Source: Amycolatopsis xylanica (GTDB taxonomy: Bacteria > Actinomycetota > Actinomycetes > Mycobacteriales > Pseudonocardiaceae). From it: a stretch of 64,000 nucleotides of DNA. The first letter of the stretch is position 1, and the number at the start of each line of letters is the position of its first letter. The notes under the pieces were generated by a model. The model had not been told where the DNA came from. It worked only from the letters and a program-made list of their open reading frames with translations, and searched no databases. The position numbers were made by a program, and so were the translations under genes. Positions 36,177-44,857 of the stretch are shown piece by piece. The DNA is taken from positions 1,426,001 to 1,490,000 of the forward strand of contig NZ_FNON01000001.1 in NCBI RefSeq assembly GCF_900107045.1, in the 5' to 3' direction.

Positions 36177-36701
36177 ATGCCAGAACCGACCACCTCCACC
36201 ACCGCCGGGCCGGGCACGCCACGGCTGCGCGCCCCGGCGAACCGGGTCAGCCGCAGGGCGCTCGGCTACTGGGCGCTGGGCGCTGCCATGTTCTGGGCGC
36301 TGGTGACGATCGTCCAGGTCGTCATCCTGCTCACCGCCGACGGGACGCCAGCCGCGCTGCCGTACACCTTCGCGGCCACCGCCGTGCTCGCCACGGCCCA
36401 CCTGCTCGTGATGCCGCGGTGGCGCTACGCGGTGCACCGGTGGGAGGTCACCGAGGACGCGGTGTTCACCCGCACCGGCTGGGTGCGCCAGCAGTGGCGC
36501 ATCGCGCCGATATCCCGCCTGCAGACGGTGGACGTGAGCCGGGACCCGTTCCAGCAGCTGTTCGGGCTGGCCAAGGTCACGATCACCACCGCGTCGGCGG
36601 CGGGCCCGCTGCACATCCACCCGCTCGACCGCGAAGTCGCCCAGGAGCTCATCGACCAGCTCGCGCGCACGACGCCCGCGCAGCTCGGGGACGCGACATG
36701 A
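36177..36701 (+). CDS. PH-domain membrane protein, YdbS-like
   Basis: 174 residues from ATG at 36177. Two hydrophobic helices (about residues 30-80) are followed by a bacterial PH_2 domain (YAVHRWEVTEDAVFTRTGW, RISRLQTVDVSRDPFQQLFGLAKV). It pairs with the next gene through a 4-nt ATGA overlap, like YdbS-YdbT of Bacillus. There, this sigma-W-controlled pair has been linked to bacteriocin tolerance. Its place right after a sugar epimerase gene, with no separate promoter visible, suggests self-protection or an envelope role. Function unproven. Confidence 0.8.
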   Translation: MPEPTTSTTAGPGTPRLRAPANRVSRRALGYWALGAAMFWALVTIVQVVILLTADGTPAALPYTFAATAVLATAHLLVMPRWRYAVHRWEVTEDAVFTRTGWVRQQWRIAPISRLQTVDVSRDPFQQLFGLAKVTITTASAAGPLHIHPLDREVAQELIDQLARTTPAQLGDAT

Positions 36702-38203
36702 GCGCCCCTGACCAGGTGCGGGCACCTGATTCGGCCACGCCCGGCGGCCACGAGGAACCGTGGCGCCGTCTCGACCCGCGGATGATCCTCGTGCGACCGG
36801 CCGTCGACATCATCCGCTCATTGCCGCTGCTGATCGGCACGCTGATCTTCGGCGGGCAGAACAGTGTCTGGCAGTGGCTCGGGCTGGGCGTGGTCGGGCT
36901 GGCCGTGCTGATCAGCATCGGGCACTGCCTCACCGCGCGGTACCGGATCACCGGCGAGCAGTTCGAGCTGCGGACCGGGATCGTGCACCGGCGCCACCGC
37001 GCGGTGCCCCGCGACCGGATCCGCACGGTGGACGTCACCGCGGCGCTCAAGCACCGGTTGTTCGGGCTCAGCCTCGTCAAGATCGGGACCGGGCAGCACA
37101 GCAAGGACGGCAGCGGCGAACTCGTGCTCGACGCAGTGTCGAAGGCGGAAGCCCAGCGCCTGGCGCGGGTGCTGCTGCGGCGCGCTGAGGCGGAGTCGCG
37201 GGCGGAGACCGAAGAGGTGCTGGCCGAGGCCGAGCCGCGCTGGGTCCGCTACGCGCCTGCGTCGCTGTCCGGGATCACCACCATCGGCGCCGGCATCGGC
37301 GTGCTCTACCACGCCGCGCACGACCTCCACATCGAGCCGTCGGACTTCGGCCCGCTGCGCGCGCTCATCGCGCATTTCGAGGCGGCGCCATGGGGACTGG
37401 CGCTGGCCGAGGCGGTGCTTCCCTTGCTGCTGCTCGCCGCACTCGTCTCGGTGCCCGGATACCTGGTGTCCTACGGTAACTTCCGCCTGACCCGCGACGA
37501 GGACACCCTCCACGTCCGGCGCGGCCTGCTGACCACGCGCGCGGTGTCGATCGAGCAGAACCGCCTGCGCGGCGTCCACTACCGCGACGGCGTCGCGCTC
37601 CGCCTGCTCGGCGGCGCCCGCGCCACCGCGATCGCGAGCGGCCTCGCCACCCGCCTCGGTGGCGCGATCCTGATGCCCCCGGCCCCGGCCGCCCACGTCC
37701 ACGAAGTGCTGGCCAAGGTGCTGCGCGAGGAGCAGGATCCGACCGCCCTCCCGCTCCGCCCCCACCCCCGCCGCGCGCTGCGCCGCAGGCTGCTGCGTGC
37801 CTTCACCGGCCCGCTGCTCGCCGCGGCCGCGCTGTACCTGATCGCGCTGACCGGCTGGATCCCGAGCTGGACCTGGCAGCTGGCGCTCGTGCTGCTGCCG
37901 TTCTCACTCGCGGCGGGCTGGGACTGCTACCGCAACCTCGGCAACCGCCTCGACGGCGGCTACCTGTTGGGGCGCAAGGGAAGTCTCCGCCGCGAGACGG
38001 TCGCGCTCAAGCAGGACGGCATCATCGGCTGGCAGCTGGACCGCACCTTCTTCCAGCGGCGGGCCGGTCTCACCACCTTGATCGCCACCATCGCCGCGGG
38101 GCACGGCGCCTACTCGATCCCCGACCTCGCCGAGTCCGACGCCCTCACCCTCGCCGACGAGGCCATCCCCGGTCTCCTCAGCCCTTTCCTGGAGTGGGAC
38201 TGA
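36698..38203 (+). CDS. PH-domain membrane protein, YdbT-like
   Basis: 501 residues. The layout is N-terminal helix pair (~35-80), first PH_2 domain (GIVHRRHRAVPRDRIRTVDV), a second helix pair (~195-265), second PH_2 domain (GLLTTRAVSIEQNRLRGVHY), a third helix pair (~355-400) and a third PH_2 domain (LKQDGIIGWQLDRTFFQRRAGL). This triple repeat is the YdbT pattern. It sits in the membrane with the YdbS-like partner. Its 3' end overlaps the convergent KAS III-like gene by 26 nt with no terminator between. Confidence 0.85.
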   Translation: MSAPDQVRAPDSATPGGHEEPWRRLDPRMILVRPAVDIIRSLPLLIGTLIFGGQNSVWQWLGLGVVGLAVLISIGHCLTARYRITGEQFELRTGIVHRRHRAVPRDRIRTVDVTAALKHRLFGLSLVKIGTGQHSKDGSGELVLDAVSKAEAQRLARVLLRRAEAESRAETEEVLAEAEPRWVRYAPASLSGITTIGAGIGVLYHAAHDLHIEPSDFGPLRALIAHFEAAPWGLALAEAVLPLLLLAALVSVPGYLVSYGNFRLTRDEDTLHVRRGLLTTRAVSIEQNRLRGVHYRDGVALRLLGGARATAIASGLATRLGGAILMPPAPAAHVHEVLAKVLREEQDPTALPLRPHPRRALRRRLLRAFTGPLLAAAALYLIALTGWIPSWTWQLALVLLPFSLAAGWDCYRNLGNRLDGGYLLGRKGSLRRETVALKQDGIIGWQLDRTFFQRRAGLTTLIATIAAGHGAYSIPDLAESDALTLADEAIPGLLSPFLEWD

Positions 38204-39224
38204 CCCAGTCGGGGATCTCGAGGATCTCCAGGACGATCGCCGTGGTGGCGAAGCCCGCGGAGCCGCCGATGAGCAGGACGTGGTCGCCAGGCGAGAGTTC
38301 GCCGCCGGTCAGCAGGTGCTCGAGCGAGGTGACCTGGTCGCTGCAGCCGAGGTGACCGAGGCCGCGGCCGAACTCGAAGCAGCTGCGGTCCATCGGCAGG
38401 CCCATCGGCTCCATGAAGAAGCGCTCGACCGTGAACGCGGCCATGTTGTGGGTGATCACCCGGGCGAAGCCGTCGACCTCGATGCCGGCGTCCTTGGCCG
38501 AAAGGCGGGCGAGCTCGGCGTGGGTGCTCGCCATGATGGCGCCGACCTCCAGCGCGGGCATGACCTGCTCGGTGAACACGTCGAAGCGGGCGTTCTCGTC
38601 GATCGGGCGGCCACCGGCCGACGGCGGGAAGAGGGGCTCGGCGCCGCGGTACATCGCCTCGAGTTCGGGCATGGTGCGGGAGTTGATCGCCTTGACGCGG
38701 GCGAACCCGCCGGTGGCGCTGAGCAGCGCGGCGCTGCCCGCGTCGCCGACGATGAAGGCGAACGAGTTCCAGCGCTGGACCCATGGCTCGAAGTTGTCGG
38801 CGGCGGTGATCAGGACGTGGCGCAGGCCCTGGTCCCCGGTGAGCTGCCCGGTGGCGAGCTGGATGGCGTTGAGCGAGCCGCCGCAGCCGGTGCGCAGCTC
38901 ACTCACCATCGCGGAGCCGCCGCCGAGCTCACGTAAGGTGTACCCGGGCATCGACCAGCCGGCCGGGCCCGGCTCGAAGACGCTCGAGTGGATCAGGGCG
39001 TCGAGGTCGGCCGAGGTGAGACCGGCGCGTGCGAGCGCGCGGCCCGCGGCCGTGACGGTCATCTCCGCCGCCGAGGTCTCCCCCGCCACCAGCGCGCCGG
39101 TCAGCTGGGCGATGTTGAGCGTGCCGTCTCCGCAGAGGCCTTGCTCCATCGCCCATTCGACACTGACCCGCTCCGGCAGGCAGGTGCCCAGTGATTGCAC
39201 GAAAACATCGGACACGATCTCCAC
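38178..39224 (-). CDS. KAS III-like acyltransferase with Cys-His-Asp triad (CerJ/DpsC-like)
   Basis: 348 residues from GTG with GGAG upstream. Thiolase fold with Cys114 (RTGCGGSLNAI) and His259 (VITHNMAAF). The third residue, Asn in true KAS III, is Asp296 here (GLGHLGCSD). The 37-residue His-Asp spacing resembles CerJ (35), the cervimycin enzyme that moves a malonyl-type acyl group onto a sugar hydroxyl instead of making C-C bonds. It may acylate a terminal deoxysugar; starter-unit selection as in DpsC is the alternative. It has its own SARP box, so it is a cluster gene. Annotation as fatty acid KAS III would be misleading. Confidence 0.88.
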   Translation of the reverse strand: MEIVSDVFVQSLGTCLPERVSVEWAMEQGLCGDGTLNIAQLTGALVAGETSAAEMTVTAAGRALARAGLTSADLDALIHSSVFEPGPAGWSMPGYTLRELGGGSAMVSELRTGCGGSLNAIQLATGQLTGDQGLRHVLITAADNFEPWVQRWNSFAFIVGDAGSAALLSATGGFARVKAINSRTMPELEAMYRGAEPLFPPSAGGRPIDENARFDVFTEQVMPALEVGAIMASTHAELARLSAKDAGIEVDGFARVITHNMAAFTVERFFMEPMGLPMDRSCFEFGRGLGHLGCSDQVTSLEHLLTGGELSPGDHVLLIGGSAGFATTAIVLEILEIPDWVSPTPGKG

Positions 39225-39278
39225 GGTCCACTCCAGCCGCTCGGCGTATGACTACGCCGTCAGCTTCGGCCGGACGGC

Positions 39279-39296
39279 TCGAGCGGCCGTCGAACG
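39279..39296 (-). promoter_or_regulatory. SARP box upstream of the KAS III-like gene
   Basis: TCGAGCG-N4-TCGAACG, exact 11-bp period, 55 nt before the GTG start. It is in the 84-nt gap after the TetR gene. Confidence 0.7.
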
Positions 39297-39308
39297 CGGA
39301 CCGGTGAC

Positions 39309-39965
39309 CTAGCCTCGAGCGTCGGCGAGGCCGCAGCCCGCCAGGCCGTTGGCGAGCATGCTGAAGGCGCGCTCGGCGTCCTCGACGGCCGCGCGGTACG
39401 CCTTCTTGGCGGTCTGGCCCGCGAACATCCGCTGCGAGTTGCGGTTGACCAGTGCCTGCTGCGCGCCGATCACCTGGTTCGCGGCGACCTGCGGGACGAT
39501 GTCGTCCGGACCGGCGCCCATCGCCTCGGCGAAGGCCTCGGCGAGCGCCGACTCCTGGTTCATCCACTGGCGGCCCACCCGCAGCAGCAGGCTGGGGTTG
39601 TCCATCAGCATCCGGTGGAAGGCGAGGAACGACTCGTCGTCGGACAGCCCGGTGGTCGGGTCGCGGCTCTCCAGCCTGGCGAGGAAATGGCCGCGCAGCG
39701 CGTCGAGCGGGCTGACCCCTTCGGCCCGGCCGCGGACGATCACGGCCGCCTCGTCGGTGTGGTCCTCGATGTGGTGCATCACGAGGTCTTCCTTGGCCGG
39801 GAAGTAGTTGAAGACCGTCACCTTCGACACGTCCGCCGCGTCGGCGATCTCCGCCACCGAGACGCTGTCGAAGCCCCGCTGCAGGAACATCGCGAGCGCC
39901 ACGTTGGCGATGGTCTCGCGCGTCTGCAGCTTCTTGCGCTCACGCAAGCCGAGCCTCTCCGTCAT
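39309..39965 (-). CDS. TetR-family transcriptional repressor
   Basis: 218 residues from ATG at 39965 (MTERLGLRERKK). Residues ~12-60 are the TetR helix-turn-helix (TRETIANVALAMFLQRGFDSVSV, VSKVTVFNYFPAKEDLV). The rest is an all-helical ligand and dimer domain. It is divergent from the MFS exporter across 122 nt with palindromes, the usual exporter/repressor layout in antibiotic clusters, where the product or an intermediate relieves repression. A similar palindrome before rmlB suggests that it also represses sugar formation. Confidence 0.93.
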   Translation of the reverse strand: MTERLGLRERKKLQTRETIANVALAMFLQRGFDSVSVAEIADAADVSKVTVFNYFPAKEDLVMHHIEDHTDEAAVIVRGRAEGVSPLDALRGHFLARLESRDPTTGLSDDESFLAFHRMLMDNPSLLLRVGRQWMNQESALAEAFAEAMGAGPDDIVPQVAANQVIGAQQALVNRNSQRMFAGQTAKKAYRAAVEDAERAFSMLANGLAGCGLADARG

Positions 39966-39985
39966 ACCGAAGATCCTAGCAGAAA

Positions 39986-40074
39986 CTTGGTCGAAGCTGA
40001 TATTTAAGATCGGCAAATTCCTTGACTCGACTCAAGCTTTGTCTCATTATGAGTTTGTAACTCGTCAACCGAGT
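39986..40074. promoter_or_regulatory. TetR-MFS divergent promoter and operators
   Basis: CTTGACTCGACTCAAG (40021-40036) is a CTTG/CAAG palindrome overlapping a promoter TTGACT-N17-CATTAT (40022-40050) that reads toward the exporter. GAGTTTGTAACTC (40051-40063) is a second small palindrome. CTTGGTCGAAG (39986-39996) is a related half-element on the repressor side. Confidence 0.6.
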
Positions 40075-40087
40075 GGAAGGGGGCGGC

Positions 40088-41689
40088 ATGGCAAGCGCCA
40101 AGAAGGCCACCGCTAAGAAGGAGAAAGAGCCGCTAGCGCTCTACGACGGGTCCACCCTGCTGATGAACCAGTGGCAGATGATCCTGGTCGCGCTCGGCTG
40201 CCTGGGGGCCCTGCTGCTGTCCCTTTTGGACATCAACATCGTCGGCGCGGTGGTCTGGAAGATGTCGGCGGAGCTGGACCCGGTGCACGGCATCGCGATG
40301 ATGCCGTGGCTGACCACCTGCTACGCGCTCGCCGACTGCATCGTGGTGCCGCTCTACGGGAAGATCGCCGACGTCTACGGCCCGAAGCCGGTCTTCTCGG
40401 CGGCGCTCGGGATCTTCGTCGTCGGCTCCGCGCTGTGCGGCATCGCGACCAGCTTGCCCGAGCTGATCGTGTTCCGCACCATCCAGGGTGTCGGGGCCGG
40501 CGGGCTGGCCGCGCTGGCGCTGGTCGTGATCGGCACCATGTTCCGCAACGAGGAACAGAGTTTCGAGAACAAGGCGGCGACGCAGACGGCGTTCGGCGCG
40601 GTGATGTTCGGTGTCGGCCTCGCGCTCGGCCCGACGCTCGGCGGTGTCATCGCCGACAACCTCAACTGGCGCTGGGTGTTCTACATCAACCTGCCGCTGG
40701 CGCTGTTCGCGCTGTTCACCGCGGTGTTCCTGCTGAAGCTGCCGAAACGCCTCACCAAGCGCAAGGTGGACTACCTCGGCGGCACGCTGCTGGCAGGCGC
40801 CGCGGCCGCGCTGCTGCTGGCGTCCGAATGGGGCGGCACCAAGTACGCCTGGGGTTCCTCGCAGATCGTGCTCATGCTGGCGGGTGGCGCGGTGCTGCTC
40901 GGGCTGTTCGTCTGGCGCATCCTGACGGCGGCCGATCCGCTGATCTCGCTGAGCATCCTGAAGCATCCGGTGTTCCGCATCATGATGCCGTCGTCGCTGA
41001 TCGCCGGACTCGGCATGGCGGGCTCGTTCTTCTACGTGTCCGGCTATCTGCAGGTGGCGCGCGGGCTGACGCCCACGGCGGCGGGCATGTTCACCCTGTG
41101 CATGGCCGCGGGCCTGCTGCTGTCCATTCTGGTCGGACCGGTGCTGATCCGGATCGTCGGCAAGTTCAAGTACATGCTGACCATCACCGGTGTCATCCAG
41201 GCGATCATCCTGTTCCTGCTGAGCGGGCTGACCGCGGACACCCCGCTGTACCTGGTCGCCGTGGCGATGTTCACGGTCGGCATGGCCATGGGCTTCTCGC
41301 TCGGGCTCGGCCTGCAGTACACGCAGAACTCGGTGAGCGTGGAGGACATCGGCATCGCCACCACCTCGCTGCGGTTCAACCAGCAGCTCGGCGTCTCCAT
41401 CGGGTTCGCGTTCTTCGCGACGATCGTGACCAACATCCTGGCCAGTCACCTGACCGGGGCCGCGGGCGCCGCCAACGTCAACGGCAATCTCGACCTGGCG
41501 AAGCTGTCCGGGCTCAGCCCGGCCGAGCACTCCGCGGCGATCGGCGCGTTCATCACGGCCGTGGACACGGTGTTCCTGCTCGGTGCCATCATCACCTTGA
41601 TCCCGGCGGGACTCGCGCTGCTGATCAAGGAGGACAAGCACCCGAAGACCCCAGGACCAGCGGCCGAAAAGGTCGCCGCGACCGCGTGA
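40088..41689 (+). CDS. MFS drug exporter, DHA2/EmrB type
   Basis: 533 residues from ATG at 40088, with a purine-rich GGAAGGGGG site. About 14 hydrophobic helices, a cytosolic N-terminus rich in lysine, the antiporter motif A-like stretch LYGKIADVYGPKPVF and motif C-like GPTLGGVIADNLNWRWVFYINLP. These are typical of the 14-helix drug:proton antiporters found in antibiotic clusters. It probably exports the glycosylated polyketide and gives self-resistance. Controlled by the divergent TetR gene. It is the only dedicated transporter of the visible cluster. Confidence 0.93.
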   Translation: MASAKKATAKKEKEPLALYDGSTLLMNQWQMILVALGCLGALLLSLLDINIVGAVVWKMSAELDPVHGIAMMPWLTTCYALADCIVVPLYGKIADVYGPKPVFSAALGIFVVGSALCGIATSLPELIVFRTIQGVGAGGLAALALVVIGTMFRNEEQSFENKAATQTAFGAVMFGVGLALGPTLGGVIADNLNWRWVFYINLPLALFALFTAVFLLKLPKRLTKRKVDYLGGTLLAGAAAALLLASEWGGTKYAWGSSQIVLMLAGGAVLLGLFVWRILTAADPLISLSILKHPVFRIMMPSSLIAGLGMAGSFFYVSGYLQVARGLTPTAAGMFTLCMAAGLLLSILVGPVLIRIVGKFKYMLTITGVIQAIILFLLSGLTADTPLYLVAVAMFTVGMAMGFSLGLGLQYTQNSVSVEDIGIATTSLRFNQQLGVSIGFAFFATIVTNILASHLTGAAGAANVNGNLDLAKLSGLSPAEHSAAIGAFITAVDTVFLLGAIITLIPAGLALLIKEDKHPKTPGPAAEKVAATA

Positions 41690-41717
41690 CACCCGCACCC
41701 CCACGGGAGTCCGCGAA

Positions 41718-41756
41718 GGCCTCCTTACCGGCCTCCTCAGAGCCGGTAAGGAGGCC
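41718..41756 (+). terminator. Hairpin terminator after the MFS gene
   Basis: Perfect 15-nt arms GGCCTCCTTACCGGC / GCCGGTAAGGAGGCC with a 9-nt loop, 28 nt after the stop. Confidence 0.88.
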
Positions 41757-41768
41757 GTCACCGTGTGC

Positions 41769-41797
41769 TCGAAGGGTTTTCGAGCCGCCGGTGTGAG
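41769..41797 (+). promoter_or_regulatory. SARP box upstream of methyltransferase 1
   Basis: TCGAAGG-N4-TCGAGCC, exact 11-bp spacing, with a weak third unit GTGTGAG. The second unit ends 58 nt before the start codon and follows the MFS terminator closely. Confidence 0.7.
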
Positions 41798-41844
41798 GCT
41801 GCGCCGGAGGGCGGCCGGGCGCCGCCGGCGAGGAGACGGCACGG

Positions 41845-42867
41845 ATGAGCACCCCAGCGGCACCCGGCGTCACGCGGGAACGCCTGCTCGACATGATGAC
41901 CGGATACAAGGCCACCTACCTGCTGCGGGCCGCGGTGTCGCTGGGCGTCTTCGGCGCGCTGGCGGACGGCCCGGCCAGCGCGGCCAAGGTCGCCGCCGCG
42001 CTCGGCACCGACCCACGCGCCACCCGGATCCTGCTCGGCGCGCTGGCCGCCGAAGGCCTGCTCGGCCTCGGCGGCGAGGGTTTCGCGCTGGCGCCGGGCG
42101 CGGCCGAGCTGCTCGTCCCGTCGAGCCCCGGCTATTTCGGCGGCAACACGGCGGTCGCGTCGAGTGACTGGGAATGGCGGCTCATGGGCGGGCTCGCCGG
42201 TTTCGTCCGCGCGGGCGGGCCGGCAGCGGGCACCGCGGCCGAGGCGCCGGACTTCCCGTTCTGGGTGGACTTCGCGACCCATCTCACCGGTCTCACCAAG
42301 GCCGGCTCCCAAGCGGTCGCTGAGCTGCTGACGCCGTGGGCGCGCGAGCGTCCGGCCATGGACGTGCTCGACGTCGGCTGCGGGCATGGCCTGTTCGGCC
42401 TCGCGCTCGCCGCCACGCACCCCGAAGGCCGCCTCTGGTGCCAGGACTGGCCCAGTGTGCTCGACGTCGCCGCCGGGTACGCCGCGCGGCGCGGGATGGC
42501 GGACCGGACGTCCTACCTGCCGGGTGACGCGTTCACGGCCGAGCTGGGCGGATCGTACGACGTGATCGTGCTGGCCAACTTCCTGCTGCAGTTCTCCGCC
42601 GCCCGCTGCGCCGAGCTGCTCGCGCGGCTGGTGCCCGCGCTCAAGCCGGGCGGCCGGATCGTGATCGCAGGCTTCACCACCGGCGACGCGCCACCCGCCG
42701 CCGAGCGCCACGCGCACCTGCTGGGCCTGCTGATGCTGGCGGGCACGTCCGGCGGCGAACTCCACTCCGGCGCGGACTACCTGGCGATGCTCGCCGCGGC
42801 CGGGCTGGCGCCGAGCAGGCCCGCCTCCGCCGGGCCGGTCCCGATCGTGCTCGGCGAACGAGCCTGA
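41845..42867 (+). CDS. SAM-dependent O-methyltransferase 1 (acetylserotonin OMT-like)
   Basis: 340 residues, with AGGAGA upstream. An N-terminal dimerisation winged helix (~residues 10-95, including TRILLGALAAEGLL) is followed by a class I Rossmann domain with the SAM motif VLDVGCGHGLFGLAL. It belongs to the family of polyketide O-methyltransferases such as DnrK and TcmN-C-terminal domain. It probably methylates a phenolic or sugar hydroxyl of the product. First gene of a short operon with an aromatase/cyclase. Confidence 0.85.
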   Translation: MSTPAAPGVTRERLLDMMTGYKATYLLRAAVSLGVFGALADGPASAAKVAAALGTDPRATRILLGALAAEGLLGLGGEGFALAPGAAELLVPSSPGYFGGNTAVASSDWEWRLMGGLAGFVRAGGPAAGTAAEAPDFPFWVDFATHLTGLTKAGSQAVAELLTPWARERPAMDVLDVGCGHGLFGLALAATHPEGRLWCQDWPSVLDVAAGYAARRGMADRTSYLPGDAFTAELGGSYDVIVLANFLLQFSAARCAELLARLVPALKPGGRIVIAGFTTGDAPPAAERHAHLLGLLMLAGTSGGELHSGADYLAMLAAAGLAPSRPASAGPVPIVLGERA

Positions 42868-42889
42868 ACCCACGGAAAGGCAGACGGGC

Positions 42890-43792
42890 ATGGAAAACCC
42901 CACCGGCAGCGCCCGGCACCAGATCACGGTCGAGGCCCCGCGAGACGTCGTCTACGACCTGCTCGCCGAGCCCGCGCACACCGCGCGGCTGTCCCCGACC
43001 GTCGTGCACGTCGAACGGCTCGACGGCGACGACCGCGGCGACGTCATCGGGCGCTGGGTGGCCGACGAGGCGAAGATGCGGACCTGGCAGGTCACCCGCG
43101 AACTCGACCGGGCAGGCGGCCGGATCACCTTCGCGCACCAGGATCCGCGGCCGCCACTGATGGCGATGCGCGGCGAATGGACACTGACCGAGGACGGCGG
43201 CGCCACCGCCGTCGAACTGCGGCACGACTGGACCCACACCGGCGACCAAGACTTTGGGTCCACCATGGACACCGGGATCGTCAGGCAGCTGGCCGGGTTG
43301 AAGCGGTTCGCCGAGAACCGGACCCGGATCGCGGCGGCCGAGCTCACCGACGAGTCCACGGTCTTCGTGCCAGGCAAGGTGACCGAGGCCGCCGACTTCT
43401 GCTGGGGACCCGCGCTGTGGTCGCTGTGCGTGGAGAACTGCCGGTCCGCCGTCCGGCGGCAGCGGGAGACCGGCTACCAAGTCGTGGAACTCGCGCTCGG
43501 CGAGGCCGCGCCCGCGCCACGCTTCTACGCCATGCCCGCGCCGGGGAAGATCGTGTGGAAGCAGACCGAAGGCCTCCCCGGCTGGTATCGCTGGCTGCGC
43601 GGGCAGATCACCTTCACCCAGCACGACGACGGCGTCGAGGTGGTGGCGCGCGATGTGCACAGCCTCGACCCCGACGCGCTCACCACGCTCGGCTGGAACG
43701 CGGCCGAGGCCCGTGACCGCGTCGACCGGCTCAGGTCCGACGTCACCCTGGATCTGCTCACCGGCCTGGCCGGTTTCGCCGAAGACGACTGA
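42890..43792 (+). CDS. Polyketide aromatase/cyclase, di-domain SRPBCC (copy 1)
   Basis: 300 residues, start codon 22 nt after methyltransferase 1. Two START/Bet v1-like halves: residues ~8-145 (HQITVEAPRDVVYDLLAEP, MRGEWTLTEDGG) and ~155-295 (DESTVFVPGKVTEAADFCWG, IVWKQTEGLPGWY). Di-domain enzymes of this kind (ActVII, OxyK, BexL) aromatise and close the first ring of C9-reduced polyketides. The second half is more diverged than in copy 2 at 58105, so the two may act on different rings. Confidence 0.87.
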   Translation: MENPTGSARHQITVEAPRDVVYDLLAEPAHTARLSPTVVHVERLDGDDRGDVIGRWVADEAKMRTWQVTRELDRAGGRITFAHQDPRPPLMAMRGEWTLTEDGGATAVELRHDWTHTGDQDFGSTMDTGIVRQLAGLKRFAENRTRIAAAELTDESTVFVPGKVTEAADFCWGPALWSLCVENCRSAVRRQRETGYQVVELALGEAAPAPRFYAMPAPGKIVWKQTEGLPGWYRWLRGQITFTQHDDGVEVVARDVHSLDPDALTTLGWNAAEARDRVDRLRSDVTLDLLTGLAGFAEDD

Positions 43793-43802
43793 CCTCACCC
43801 AG

Positions 43803-43854
43803 GGGGTCGTGAGTGGTTTGGCCGGTTCTAACCGGCCGGAACACTCACGACCCC
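43803..43854. repeat. Intergenic palindrome, copy 4 (between convergent genes)
   Basis: GGGTCGTGAGTGG and CACTCACGACCCC arms around GGCCGGTTCTAACCGGCC. It fills the gap between the convergent aromatase and methyltransferase 2, so it can serve as terminator for both. Confidence 0.85.
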
Positions 43855-43858
43855 AGGC

Positions 43859-44857
43859 TCAACGAGCGGCGAACTCGATCAGCGTGTGCGGCGCGGTCAA
43901 CGCCTTGCGGCTCAGTACTTTCAGCCCGGCCGCGGCGCCCAGCGCCACCATGTCCTCGAACGGCCTGGCCCGCCCGCCCGTGGTGACCATCATCAGCAGA
44001 TCCATGTCGGTGGTCGAACTGCGGGCCGACGACGGCTCGAGCAGTGACTCCAGCACCAGCACGCGCCCGTGCGAGCCCGCGGCCTCGGCCGCCCTGGCGA
44101 GGATCCGGCCCGCGTGCTCGTCGTCCCAGTCGTGCAGGACACCGCAGATCACGTAGACGTCGGCGCCGGCGGGCAGCGGGTCGAAGAAGCTTTGCGCCGC
44201 ACCGGAAGCCCGTGCCGTCAGGCCAGCTCCGTCGAACTTGCGGCGGGCGTTGTCGATCGGCCCGTCGCGGTCGACGACCGTGCCGCGCAGGTGCGGGTGC
44301 GCCAGCAGCAGCGCGGTCAGCAGGGTGCCGTTGCCGCCGCCGACGTCGACGACCCGCTCCACCGTGCCCCAGTCGTAGCCCGCGGCCAGGCCAGGCGCCT
44401 TCGCCGCCGCGCCGGACGCCATCTGGTCGTCGAAGGAGTCCGAGAGCGCGCGGTCGGCGTCGAGCGCGGACCAGGTGTTCTCACCGGGCGCGGGCTCCCC
44501 CGTGCGCACCACGTCGAGCAGGTTCGTCAGCGCGAGGTCGACCCGGCCTACCGCGGTGCCGAGGTCCAGCCAGGTGCGCGCGTCGCCGGGGCCGTGGTCG
44601 CACAGCTCCTTGCCGAGGTCGGCCAGCTCGAACGAGCCGGGCGAGGGCTCCGTGAAGACGTTCATCGCGACGAGGTGGCGCAGGACGCGGTGCAGCGAAC
44701 GGGCATGCGTGCCGGTGCGCCGCGCCAGCTCGTCGATCCCGCTCACGCCGTCGGCGAGGTGATCGGCCAGCCGCAGGGTGGCGGCGACCCTGAGGGTCAT
44801 CGGGGTGGTCAGGTCGGCCAGATCCTGCAGCCGCGAGGCCCATGGGGCGTCAACCAT
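43859..44857 (-). CDS. SAM-dependent O-methyltransferase 2
   Basis: 332 residues from ATG at 44857, with GGAG 8 nt upstream; earlier starts lie inside the monooxygenase. Winged-helix dimerisation domain (RTGTHARSLHRVLRHLV) and SAM motif VVDVGGGNGTLLTALL, with VLHDWDDEHAGRIL typical of the acetylserotonin OMT-like family (PF00891). It overlaps the FAD monooxygenase by 8 nt, so hydroxylation followed by O-methylation of the same position is likely. Substrate unknown. Confidence 0.9.
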   Translation of the reverse strand: MVDAPWASRLQDLADLTTPMTLRVAATLRLADHLADGVSGIDELARRTGTHARSLHRVLRHLVAMNVFTEPSPGSFELADLGKELCDHGPGDARTWLDLGTAVGRVDLALTNLLDVVRTGEPAPGENTWSALDADRALSDSFDDQMASGAAAKAPGLAAGYDWGTVERVVDVGGGNGTLLTALLLAHPHLRGTVVDRDGPIDNARRKFDGAGLTARASGAAQSFFDPLPAGADVYVICGVLHDWDDEHAGRILARAAEAAGSHGRVLVLESLLEPSSARSSTTDMDLLMMVTTGGRARPFEDMVALGAAAGLKVLSRKALTAPHTLIEFAAR

